A stretch of DNA of 6,190 nucleotides from Bacteroidales bacterium (GCA_016303175.1 JAEDMF010000100.1:1-6190); one strand, 5' to 3'; shown: positions 1-5,618, counted from the first letter of the stretch. The notes: generated by a model not told the origin, from the sequence alone. Numbers and translations: made by a program.

Positions 1-613
1 CGACAATTATCTGGAGCAATCCTTCCTTTACAATCAGGTTCGCGGGATGCTTGGATACACGGGGTATTACAAGGGTAAAAGAGTGTCTGTACAGGGGCAT
101 GGTATGGGCATCCCTTCAATAGGAATATATTCGTATGAACTGTACAAGTTCTATGACGTACAGACAATCATAAGGGTAGGCACCTGTGGCACCTGGCTCA
201 AGGATGTTGAACTGGGTACTGTCATCATAGGGGAAACTGCCCTGAGTGACTCGAATTACGGTTATCAGTACGGCTTGCCGGAGAACTGGCAGGCCAGGGC
301 TACAGCCGAACTTGTGCAGAAGGCAGCCGCTTTAGCCGTTGAAAGGGGATTGAAAACTGCCACGGGCAAGATTTATTCTTCGGACGTGTTCTATGATGAG
401 TCCGGCCGCCAGAAAGAGCTTATGCAGAGAGAGGGGATACTCGGCGTGGAAATGGAGGCAACGGCCCTTTATGCGAATGCCTATGCGCTAGGGCGGAAGG
501 CCCTGACCATTTTGACGGTGACAGACAATCTGGAATTGGACCTTCACGCCAGCGCAGAACTGCGACGCAGCGGTCTGAACGATGCTATTGAACTTGCTTT
601 GGGAATGCTATGA
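1..613 (+). CDS. deoD: Purine nucleoside phosphorylase DeoD, 5'-truncated by window edge
   Basis: Phosphorolysis of purine (deoxy)nucleosides to free base and (deoxy)ribose-1-phosphate, a cytoplasmic purine-salvage step. The reading frame is already open at base 2 and gives 203 residues. E. coli DeoD has 239, so roughly the first 35 residues lie outside the window. Visible family signatures are VRGMLGYTG, GHGMGIPSIGIYSYELY (nucleoside and phosphate site), IIRVGTCGT (phosphate-binding Arg), SSDVFY, GVEMEA (ribose-binding Met-Glu) and LTVTDN, whose Asp (codon 524-526) matches the catalytic Asp204 of E. coli. An Arg in the following helix matches Arg217. The GHGMGIPS form favours DeoD over uridine phosphorylase. 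The TGA stop overlaps the next ATG by 4 nt (ATGA), implying translational coupling. An in-frame ATG at 47 is internal to the conserved fold and is not the start. Confidence 0.93.
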   Translation, partial: DNYLEQSFLYNQVRGMLGYTGYYKGKRVSVQGHGMGIPSIGIYSYELYKFYDVQTIIRVGTCGTWLKDVELGTVIIGETALSDSNYGYQYGLPENWQARATAELVQKAAALAVERGLKTATGKIYSSDVFYDESGRQKELMQREGILGVEMEATALYANAYALGRKALTILTVTDNLELDLHASAELRRSGLNDAIELALGML

Positions 614-1170
614 TAAAGTCGATTGCTGTGTATCTTGGCTCCTCGGATGGCAGGGGCGGAAAATATCTCCGTTTTGCGTATGATTTCGGCGCCGCGCTGG
701 CTGCGAGGGGCATAAAGGTGATATACGGAGGCGCTGATGTAGGGACTATGAAAGCTTTGGCAGATGGAGTAAGTGCTGCCGGAGGCTATCTGACAGGTGT
801 TTTCCCCGATGGCTTCGGAGGAAAGAGGGAGGTGGCTGCAATGAATGTGGAGATTCTGCGTCCCGGGATGACAGAGGAAATCATCGTGAAGGATTTTGCC
901 GAGAGGAAGGCTGTTATGGAGTCATTGTCGGATTGTGCTGTGGTGCTTCCAGGTGGCCTGGGCTCTATGGATGAGCTTTTCTGTTATTCGGTGAATTATG
1001 AAATAGGCTTGCATGACAAGACGGTGTATGTGCTCAATATCGATGGATATTATGAGGGTTTGAAGGCGCAGATAGCAACTTTCAAGAGGGAAGGTTTTCT
1101 TGGGGCAGAGGATCGCAGCATTGTTTTCTGTGACAGTGTCGATGAGCTGTTTGCATTGATTTTCAAGTAG
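610..1170 (+). CDS. LOG-family nucleoside 5'-monophosphate phosphoribohydrolase (TIGR00730/YvdD-like)
   Basis: Predicted to belong to the LOG ('lonely guy') family, lysine-decarboxylase-like Rossmann proteins that cleave the N-glycosidic bond of (cytokinin) nucleoside 5'-monophosphates to free base and ribose 5-phosphate. It has 186 residues, a normal family length. The N-terminus has the expected beta strand and glycine loop (SIAVYLGSSDGR). VIYGGADVGTMKALADG at about residues 37-53 is the second conserved block. ERK at 98-100 supplies the conserved Arg. The hallmark PGGxGTxxE motif appears as PGGLGSMDE at 114-122, with Ser for Thr and the catalytic-region Glu122 intact. The start is fixed by the ATGA overlap with deoD. 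The gene ends directly against the thiL start codon. Its place between a purine nucleoside phosphorylase and ThiL suggests nucleotide salvage or housecleaning rather than hormone synthesis; that role is inference. Confidence 0.9.
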   Translation: MIKSIAVYLGSSDGRGGKYLRFAYDFGAALAARGIKVIYGGADVGTMKALADGVSAAGGYLTGVFPDGFGGKREVAAMNVEILRPGMTEEIIVKDFAERKAVMESLSDCAVVLPGGLGSMDELFCYSVNYEIGLHDKTVYVLNIDGYYEGLKAQIATFKREGFLGAEDRSIVFCDSVDELFALIFK

Positions 1171-2370
1171 ATGTCAGTTAAGGAAGACAATAAGGCAGCC
1201 TGTGGCGCTTATGCCGGCCGTACAGGGAATGAACGCTGCGGGGCAGGTGGAGTGGAAAAGGGTCCTCTGGGAGAGTATGGCATGGCCGAAAGAATTGCCG
1301 CTCTAGGAGAATTTGACCTGATTGAAAGAATTTCCGCTATGGGTGGATCCCTGCCTGCGGGGGTAGTGGGCATAGGAGATGATTGTGCCGTTATTCCGAG
1401 TAAGGCAGGACAGGATACCCTTGTGAGTGCGGATATGCTTATTGAAGATGTCCACTTTCGACGCGACCTGATAAGCGCTTATGACCTGGGGTGGAAGTCC
1501 GCCGCCGTCAATGTCAGCGACATTGCCGCAATGGGCGGGAGGCCCGAGGCCACTTTTCTTTCTTTCGCCCTGCCAGCTTCGCTTGGAGACAGGTGGAGAC
1601 TGGATTTTATGAAGGGTTATATGGAACTTTGTTCCCGTTATGGGGTCAGCCTTCTGGGAGGCGACACCACTTCCTCTCCTGATAGACTGTGCATCAATGT
1701 GACTGTTATGGGAACTTGCCCTCATGGCCGGGCCGTACGCCGCAACGGGGCCAAGGTGGGGGATATGATTTGCGTGACCGGCACTTTGGGCGATTCCGCC
1801 GCCGGCCTCCGTCTGTTGTTGGGCTTTGCTTCTTCTTCCGCCGCCGCTGCGTCCGCCTCTTCTGCCGCCGCTGCCGCCACTCCCGCCTCTTCTGCCTCTT
1901 CCGCTGCGCCCGCTCCTTCCGCTTCTTCTGCCGCAGCCATCCCGACGGAAAGCGACGAAGATTTTCTTATCCGCTGCCACAGGCTTCCTGTGCCTATGGT
2001 GGAAGCAGGGCTTGAATTGGCATCCCTCGCCGGAGTGCACGCTATGATGGACATTTCCGACGGAGTGGCATCAGACCTTAGGCATATTCTGCATGCCAGT
2101 GGAGTTGGGGCACAGGTGTACCTTGACCGCCTGCCTTTTTCCGCTTCCCTTGAAAGAGTCTGTTTAGCCCGTTCATGGGACAAATACGAACTTGCCCTGT
2201 GCGGTGGCGAAGACTACCATTTGCTTTTTACTGCAGACCCTGCCACTCCTCTTGAGAAACTCCGTCATGCCTGTCATATAATAGGAAAAATTACCGCCGA
2301 CCCTGATTCTCTCGAATGGATCGGCGGCGATGGAAAGTCCGCAGACTATATTGGATTCAGGCATTTTTAG
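1171..2370 (+). CDS. thiL: Thiamine-monophosphate kinase ThiL with Ala/Ser-rich internal insert
   Basis: ATP-dependent phosphorylation of thiamine monophosphate to thiamine diphosphate, the last step of thiamine cofactor synthesis. ThiL/PurM-family motifs run in order: LGEFDLIERI (45-54), Mg/ATP-binding GIGDDCAVI (67-75), SADMLIEDVHF (86-96), GWKSAAVNVSDIAAMGG (107-123), LLGGDTTSS (161-169), VTGTLGDSAAG (202-212), MDISDGVASDL (293-303) and CGGEDYHLLF (344-353). At 399 residues it exceeds the usual 320-350. Residues 220-256 are a low-complexity Ala/Ser/Pro insert at the loop joining the two halves, and about 37 residues precede the conserved start. I chose ATG 1171 because it abuts the LOG stop codon and the bases to 1281 look like coding DNA, unlike the A/T-rich gaps elsewhere. 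ATG 1282, behind a GGGAGAG stretch, gives 362 residues and is a serious alternative. An AGGG/CCCT mini-hairpin at the stop lacks a T-run. Confidence 0.92.
   Translation: MSVKEDNKAACGAYAGRTGNERCGAGGVEKGPLGEYGMAERIAALGEFDLIERISAMGGSLPAGVVGIGDDCAVIPSKAGQDTLVSADMLIEDVHFRRDLISAYDLGWKSAAVNVSDIAAMGGRPEATFLSFALPASLGDRWRLDFMKGYMELCSRYGVSLLGGDTTSSPDRLCINVTVMGTCPHGRAVRRNGAKVGDMICVTGTLGDSAAGLRLLLGFASSSAAAASASSAAAAATPASSASSAAPAPSASSAAAIPTESDEDFLIRCHRLPVPMVEAGLELASLAGVHAMMDISDGVASDLRHILHASGVGAQVYLDRLPFSASLERVCLARSWDKYELALCGGEDYHLLFTADPATPLEKLRHACHIIGKITADPDSLEWIGGDGKSADYIGFRHF
1828..1938 (+). repeat. Low-complexity GCC/TCT-type triplet tract encoding the Ala/Ser/Pro insert of ThiL
   Basis: These 111 bases encode 37 residues: 20 Ala, 13 Ser, 3 Pro and 1 Thr. 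The plus strand is almost free of A and rich in C and T. A 14-bp direct repeat, CCGCCTCTTCTGCC, occurs at 1853-1866 and again at 1883-1896, exactly 30 bp apart and in frame. GCTTCTTCT occurs near both ends (1828-1836 and 1921-1929). This is the pattern expected from in-frame expansion by replication slippage. The peptide should be a disordered linker. Confidence 0.85.
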
Positions 2371-2441
2371 GGGATTCCCTCAAATCTTCCTGTTCGAGTC
2401 CGTTCTATGCTTAGATTTCTAGGTAATCTTTAAGTAATCCT

Positions 2442-2467
2442 AAAAAATAACCTGCTCCAGATTACTT
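2442..2467 (-). terminator. Probable intrinsic terminator of the rubrerythrin gene
   Basis: On the minus strand AAGTAATC (2467-2460) can pair with GGTTATTT (2452-2445), an 8-bp A/T-rich stem with two G-U pairs around the 7-nt loop TGGAGCA. The 3' arm runs into a T-run (complement of A2442-A2447). The stem begins within the stop codon of the minus-strand gene. It is weak in GC but correctly placed. The rest of the convergent gap (2371-2441) holds only scattered GTAATC/AGATTAC repeats. Confidence 0.45.
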
Positions 2468-3014
2468 ATTTCTTGAAATAGCGGTTGTAAAGGCCCTGGA
2501 AGCCGCAGCCGTGACGGGCTTCGTCCTTTGCCATTTCGTGAACAGTGTCGTGGATGGCGTCATAGCCGAGCTCTTTGGCGCGTTTTGCAATGGCGAGCTT
2601 GCCCTCGCAGGCACCGCACTCAGCCTCCATACGAGCCTTTACGTTCTTCTCGGTGTTCCATACAACCTCTCCAAGCAGTTCAGCGAACTTGGAAGCATGC
2701 TCTGCCTCCTCGAAAGCATAGCGCTTGAAAGCCTCGGCAATCTCGGGATAACCTTCCCTGTCTGCCTGACGGCTCATTGCAAGGTACATACCCACTTCGC
2801 AGCACTCACCGTTGAAATGGTCGTGCAGACCTTTCATTATTTCCTCGTCGGCTACCTGACCATCGCCAAGTCCGTGCTGGCAAGCCCACTGGAGGCCTTC
2901 AGCCTTGATTTCTTCAAATTTTTCAGCCTTTGCGTGACAGATAGGGCACTCTGCGGGAGCGGCATCGCCCTCATATACATAACCGCAAACAAGGCAACGG
3001 AATTTCTTTTTCAT
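2466..3014 (-). CDS. rbr: Reverse-type rubrerythrin (N-terminal rubredoxin, C-terminal ferritin-like diiron domain)
   Basis: Rubrerythrins reduce hydrogen peroxide in the cytoplasm of anaerobes, using electrons passed through a rubredoxin iron centre to a diiron site. The 182-residue protein begins with a short rubredoxin-like module: C7-x2-C10-G and C23-P-x-C26, four Cys for one Fe. A four-helix ferritin-like domain follows. Diiron ligand candidates lie in [12 protein letters not shown] (about 69-80), FEEAEHA (101-107) and [10 protein letters not shown] (159-168). Classical rubrerythrins carry the rubredoxin at the C-terminus; this order matches the 'reverse' class known from clostridia and other anaerobes. 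ATG 3014 follows an AAGGAG ribosome-binding site at 3022-3027, the clearest in the window. A TATCTTTG -7 element lies upstream at 3058-3051. The gene stands alone, convergent with thiL and divergent from a nucleosidase. It suggests an anaerobe exposed to oxygen. Confidence 0.92.
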   Translation of the reverse strand: MKKKFRCLVCGYVYEGDAAPAECPICHAKAEKFEEIKAEGLQWACQHGLGDGQVADEEIMKGLHDHFNGECCEVGMYLAMSRQADREGYPEIAEAFKRYAFEEAEHASKFAELLGEVVWNTEKNVKARMEAECGACEGKLAIAKRAKELGYDAIHDTVHEMAKDEARHGCGFQGLYNRYFKK

Positions 3015-3050
3015 AATTTATCTCCTTTTCAATTAAAATGTTTCAAGTTT

Positions 3051-3058
3051 CAAAGATA
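3051..3058 (-). promoter_or_regulatory. -7 promoter element for rubrerythrin
   Basis: On the minus strand these bases read TATCTTTG, an exact match to the Bacteroidetes -7 consensus TAnnTTTG. Initiation about 7 nt downstream (near 3044) would give a leader of about 30 nt containing the AAGGAG site. No TTTG -33 box is seen at the usual distance, so the promoter may depend on an activator or be weak. Two tandem copies of TTGAAAC (3053-3047 and 3046-3040, minus strand) overlap the end of the box and the likely start point. Confidence 0.6.
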
Positions 3059-3071
3059 CAAATTAAAAGCG

Positions 3072-3079
3072 TATCTTTG
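3072..3079 (+). promoter_or_regulatory. -7 promoter element for the nucleosidase gene
   Basis: TATCTTTG matches TAnnTTTG exactly. A TTTC at 3048-3051, 20 nt upstream, is one mismatch from the TTTG -33 box. Initiation about 7 nt downstream (near 3086) would leave only about 13 nt before ATG 3099, a very short leader with no Shine-Dalgarno sequence. Confidence 0.6.
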
Positions 3080-3098
3080 CGGCTCAACTGCAAAAAAA

Positions 3099-3734
3099 AT
3101 GATAAAAATCAGCAAAAATAACCTTGATTTTCTTCGTCGTGCCAGGAAGATTTATTTCGTGGCAATGACACTTGAACTCGACGGCGGACATACTGACTCT
3201 CCCGTCATATATACAGGTGTGGGAAAGTCCCGTATGACAAGGGCTGCCCTGAAGTTTTTGAAGGAGAATCCTGCCCTGGCGTCGGCGGGTGTACACGACC
3301 CCGCGGAGAGGATGCGTCTGGTGGAGGAGGGTAAGCTACCCCTGATTGTAAACCTTGGAACTGCCGGTTCGGGCAAACTCGGGCGGGGGGACATAGTGCT
3401 GTGCACCAATTTTGTGAACAATGGGGATGATTTCATCCGCGAGAGGCTGGATTTTCCGGTAGTGCCTGAGCCTGCCTCCTATGTGTGTGGCTCGTCCGAC
3501 TGGTTTATCTCAGAGAAAAATTTTAGCAATGCCGAGGTTGCCTCGATGAGGGAGGATTTCGACTGTCTGGATATGGAGGCCTATGCTTTGGCCAATATCT
3601 GCGACATTTATGGCCTCCCTTTCTGCGCCGTAAAGTGCATCAGCGATGGGGCTGACGATACGGTTTTGAACTTCGATTTGGAACTTCCTCGTTTCAGGGC
3701 AATGCTGAATGAATTTGTGGAAAGTCTGAATTGA
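3099..3734 (+). CDS. PNP/UDP-family nucleosidase, MTA/SAH-nucleosidase-like
   Basis: A nucleoside phosphorylase superfamily protein of 211 residues that resembles 5'-methylthioadenosine/S-adenosylhomocysteine nucleosidase, which hydrolyses these by-products to adenine and the ribosyl thioether. Aligned by eye with E. coli MtnN, VAMTLE (21-26) places Glu26 at the catalytic acid Glu12. TGVGK (39-43) and NLGTAGS (85-91) form the ribose and base pocket. DMEA (158-161) gives the ribose-binding Met-Glu, and ISDGAD (181-186) gives the catalytic Asp183. It is somewhat shorter than the usual 230 residues, with a divergent middle (about 100-150). Futalosine hydrolase or another nucleosidase of the fold cannot be excluded, so no symbol is given. 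ATG 3099 is preceded by eight A residues instead of a ribosome-binding site and lies just after a -7 box. The open frame continues upstream into DNA antisense to rubrerythrin; that part is not coding. Confidence 0.82.
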   Translation: MIKISKNNLDFLRRARKIYFVAMTLELDGGHTDSPVIYTGVGKSRMTRAALKFLKENPALASAGVHDPAERMRLVEEGKLPLIVNLGTAGSGKLGRGDIVLCTNFVNNGDDFIRERLDFPVVPEPASYVCGSSDWFISEKNFSNAEVASMREDFDCLDMEAYALANICDIYGLPFCAVKCISDGADDTVLNFDLELPRFRAMLNEFVESLN

Positions 3735-3750
3735 TTTTTGGGGGATTACT

Positions 3751-3772
3751 AAATGGCGGTTTCTGCCATTTT
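3751..3772 (+). terminator. Hairpin with T-run after the nucleosidase gene, candidate terminator
   Basis: AAATGGC (3751-3757) and GCCATTT (3765-3771) form a perfect 7-bp stem around a 7-nt loop (GGTTTCT), 17 nt beyond the stop codon. The run of T (3769-3772) lies mostly within the stem, so termination would be modest. The 3' arm also contains the TTTG that could serve as the -33 box of the grpE promoter. Confidence 0.45.
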
Positions 3773-3801
3773 GTCATTAAATAGCGGTGGCAAAGAATTT
3801 G
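3770..3801 (+). promoter_or_regulatory. Candidate promoter of grpE-dnaJ
   Basis: TTTG (3770-3773) is followed after exactly 20 bases by AGAATTTG (3794-3801). The spacing is the same as in the rplS promoter, and the box keeps the TTTG half of TAnnTTTG but lacks the leading TA. Initiation would fall near 3808. No CIRCE-type heat-shock operator was seen. Moderate to low confidence. Confidence 0.35.
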
Positions 3802-3826
3802 ATTCAGCGATGGTGGTTAAATCATT

Positions 3827-4420
3827 ATGGAAGAAAAAGATACTATGAAAGAGCAAATGGAAAAGGAACAGGTAGAGAAAGAGCAGCCTGAGAAAGAGCA
3901 GCCTGAGAAAAAAGATAAAAAGGATAGGAAGGCCTTGCATGAACTCAAGGAAAAGTGCGATGCTTTGACTGCGCAGGTGGCCGAGAAGGATGCTGCCCTT
4001 GCTAAGGAAAAGGATGACTACATACGCCTGATGGCAGAATTCGAGAATTTCCGTCGCCGCAGCGCCAAGGAGAGGCTGGAACTTATCGAGACTGCTTCCG
4101 AGAAGATTATTCTCGATCTTCTGCCGGTCATCGATGACTTCGAGAGGGCGTTGAAAGCTCTTGGAGAATCGGAGGACAACAGCAGTGCCAAGCAGGGTAC
4201 TGAGTTGATATATAACAAGTTGAATGCCGTGCTTACTTCGAAGGGGCTGAAGAAGATTGAGGCGGTAGGTGCGGAGTTTGACGTCGATATGATGGAGGCT
4301 GTGGCCCAGTTCCCCGCCGCGGATCCCGAGCAGAAGGGCAAGGTGATAGACACTGTGCAGAACGGTTACAAACTCGGAGAGAAGGTTATCCGTTATGCCA
4401 AAGTTGTTGTGGCGCAGTAG
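3827..4420 (+). CDS. grpE: GrpE, nucleotide exchange factor of DnaK
   Basis: GrpE is a cytoplasmic homodimer that releases ADP from DnaK and so resets the Hsp70 cycle. The 197-residue protein has a charged Glu/Lys/Gln N-terminal tail (1-35) containing EKEQ-type repeats, then a long coiled-coil helix (about 36-80) ending in the family block AEFENFRRRSAKER (70-83). The four-helix dimer region includes LDLLPVIDDFERAL (96-109). The C-terminal beta wing has FDVDMMEAVAQ (151-161) and the end signature VQNGYKLGEKVIRYAKVVV (177-195). The start at 3827 is the first ATG; Met7 is an alternative that would drop six acidic residues. There is no Shine-Dalgarno site, only A/T-rich bases. The gene is followed after 40 nt by dnaJ, the common Bacteroidota pairing; dnaK is not in the window. 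Confidence 0.95.
   Translation: MEEKDTMKEQMEKEQVEKEQPEKEQPEKKDKKDRKALHELKEKCDALTAQVAEKDAALAKEKDDYIRLMAEFENFRRRSAKERLELIETASEKIILDLLPVIDDFERALKALGESEDNSSAKQGTELIYNKLNAVLTSKGLKKIEAVGAEFDVDMMEAVAQFPAADPEQKGKVIDTVQNGYKLGEKVIRYAKVVVAQ
3875..3910 (+). repeat. 15-bp in-frame tandem repeat in the grpE tail
   Basis: GAGAAAGAGCAGCCT is present at 3875-3889 and identically at 3890-3904, with a partial third copy (GAGAAA) at 3905-3910. It encodes EKEQP units in the disordered N-terminal tail of GrpE. Identical copies at the base level suggest recent slippage; copy number may vary between strains. Confidence 0.85.
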
Positions 4421-4421
4421 C

Positions 4422-4435
4422 AGGGTTCGGACCCT
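4422..4435 (+). other. Short hairpin in the grpE-dnaJ gap
   Basis: AGGGT (4422-4426) pairs perfectly with ACCCT (4431-4435) around the tetraloop TCGG. It starts one base after the grpE stop codon and has no T-run, so it is more likely an RNA stability or processing element, or a partial attenuator, than a strong terminator. The next bases, TATATTTA (4437-4444), resemble a -7 box with one mismatch, leaving room for a weak internal dnaJ promoter. Confidence 0.4.
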
Positions 4436-4460
4436 ATATATTTAAGGAAGACAAAAGTCT

Positions 4461-5597
4461 ATGGCAACGAAGAAAGATTATTATGAAGTGCTTGGCATTC
4501 CGAGGACTGCCAGCGCTGAAGATATAAAAAAGGCTTTCAGGGATGCGGCTATGAAGTGGCACCCCCACAAGAACCCCGGCAACAAGGAAGCTGAGGAGAA
4601 GTACAAGGATGCTGCGGAGGCATATTCTGTGCTGTCCGATCCTGAGAAAAAACGCAAGTATGACCAGTTCGGTCACGCTGGCCTGGGAGACAATCCCGGT
4701 CCGGATTTCAGTCAGGGCTTCGGCGATATCAACGATATTCTCAATAACCTCTTCGGAGGTGGCTTCGGAGGCTTCAGCGGTTTCGGAGGCTTCGGCGGAG
4801 GCAGTTTCGGCGGCTTTGGCGGCGGTGCTGGACAGAGCGGTTCCCGTGTACCCCGCGGCAGGGACATACGCACCAAGGTAAGGATGACCCTTGAGGAGAT
4901 AGCCAAAGGTGTGGAGAGGGAGATTACAATAGAGCGCAACCAGCCCTGTCCTGATTGTGGCGGCAAGGGCACCCAAAATGAGTCCGATATAAAGACCTGC
5001 CCGGCCTGCAACGGCAGCGGTCAGGTTCGCAGACAAGTGCAGAGCCTTTTCGGTCAGTCCTGGCAGATAAGCACTTGTCAGCAGTGCTCCGGTGAAGGTA
5101 AGATTGTTAACAATCCTTGCAGGAAGTGCTCCGGCACAGGACTTGTGCGCCGTAAGGAGACTTTGAAAGTCAGGATACCCGCCGGCGTTGAAGAGGGAAT
5201 GGAAATTACTGTCAGAGGAGAGGGCCATTCTGCAAAGAAAGGAGGAGTGAACGGAGATCTTTTGCTCCGCATTGAGGAAGAGCCTCATAAGATTTTCAAG
5301 CGCGAAGGACAGAATCTGTTTGCTTCCAAGACCATATCGATAGCGGATGCTATCAGGGGAGGGGAGATTGAAGTCCCCACTCTTGACGGACCGTGCAAGG
5401 TCAAGATTGACTCTGGCACTCAGTCCGGCACGGTCATACGCCTTCGCGGCAAGGGACTTCCTGCGGTGAGTGGTTATGGCTACGGAACTGGTGATTTGAA
5501 TGTCAAATTGGACGTGTACATTCCCAAGAGGGTTTCTTTCAGGGATAGGGATCTTCTTGACAAGATAGCGGAGGCTGAGAGTTTTCAGGTTAAGTAA
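4461..5597 (+). CDS. dnaJ: DnaJ (Hsp40) co-chaperone with an altered HPD motif (His-Pro-His)
   Basis: A class A J-protein of 378 residues, normal length, that delivers unfolded clients to DnaK and should stimulate its ATPase. The J domain (about 5-73) opens with KDYYEVLGI and ends [12 protein letters not shown] Gly/Phe-rich linker (about 76-128) follows, dense in GGF repeats with a DINDIL stretch at 89-94. All four CxxCxGxG zinc motifs are intact: C163/C166, C180/C183, C206/C209 and C220/C223. The C-terminal client-binding domains include [12 protein letters not shown] and RLRGKGLP. The oddity is at residues 34-36: the HPD loop reads HPH (codons cac ccc cac, 4560-4568), a single-base change from Asp. 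Helix II also carries Asp28 where E. coli has Arg27. The start has AAGGA at 4444-4448, 12 nt upstream. The frame is intact throughout. Either an unusual functional J domain or a sequence error. Confidence 0.95.
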   Translation: MATKKDYYEVLGIPRTASAEDIKKAFRDAAMKWHPHKNPGNKEAEEKYKDAAEAYSVLSDPEKKRKYDQFGHAGLGDNPGPDFSQGFGDINDILNNLFGGGFGGFSGFGGFGGGSFGGFGGGAGQSGSRVPRGRDIRTKVRMTLEEIAKGVEREITIERNQPCPDCGGKGTQNESDIKTCPACNGSGQVRRQVQSLFGQSWQISTCQQCSGEGKIVNNPCRKCSGTGLVRRKETLKVRIPAGVEEGMEITVRGEGHSAKKGGVNGDLLLRIEEEPHKIFKREGQNLFASKTISIADAIRGGEIEVPTLDGPCKVKIDSGTQSGTVIRLRGKGLPAVSGYGYGTGDLNVKLDVYIPKRVSFRDRDLLDKIAEAESFQVK

Positions 5598-5618
5598 TTC
5601 AAAAAAAGTTGTAAATAA

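Larger units (their letters stand above)
3051..3079. repeat. Perfect 9-bp inverted repeat containing both divergent -7 boxes
   Basis: CAAAGATAC (3051-3059) and GTATCTTTG (3071-3079) are perfect reverse complements separated by 11 bases (AAATTAAAAGC). Each arm is itself a -7 element pointing outward. The symmetry may simply result from two consensus promoters back to back, or it may be an operator for a dimeric regulator. Confidence 0.8.

Noticed and set aside
1689..2047. Plus-strand frames rich in Arg/Phe or Leu/Pro within thiL
   Set aside because: They are shifted readings of the same repeat tract, with no start signal and no family resemblance.
1303..2183. Two long minus-strand open frames opposite thiL, with Gly/Arg- and Ala/Glu-rich stretches
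   Set aside because: The low-complexity protein segments are the complement of the thiL triplet tract, and thiL is supported by ordered family motifs across the same bases.
2511..3098. Upstream in-frame extension of the nucleosidase gene
   Set aside because: Most of it is antisense to the rubrerythrin coding region. Nucleosidase homology starts after ATG 3099, and a -7 box lies at 3072-3079.
3931..3970. CRISPR, transposon ends or attachment sites anywhere in the window (example stretch given)
   Set aside because: I looked for regularly spaced repeats, paired terminal inverted repeats and transposase or integrase motifs across the window and saw none; the tRNA gene is cut at the edge, so an attachment site in its 3' end cannot be judged.
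4560..4568. HPH in DnaJ caused by a local frameshift
   Set aside because: The frame is unbroken and the flanking residues (MKW before, KNPGN after) align with normal J domains, so only a base substitution fits.
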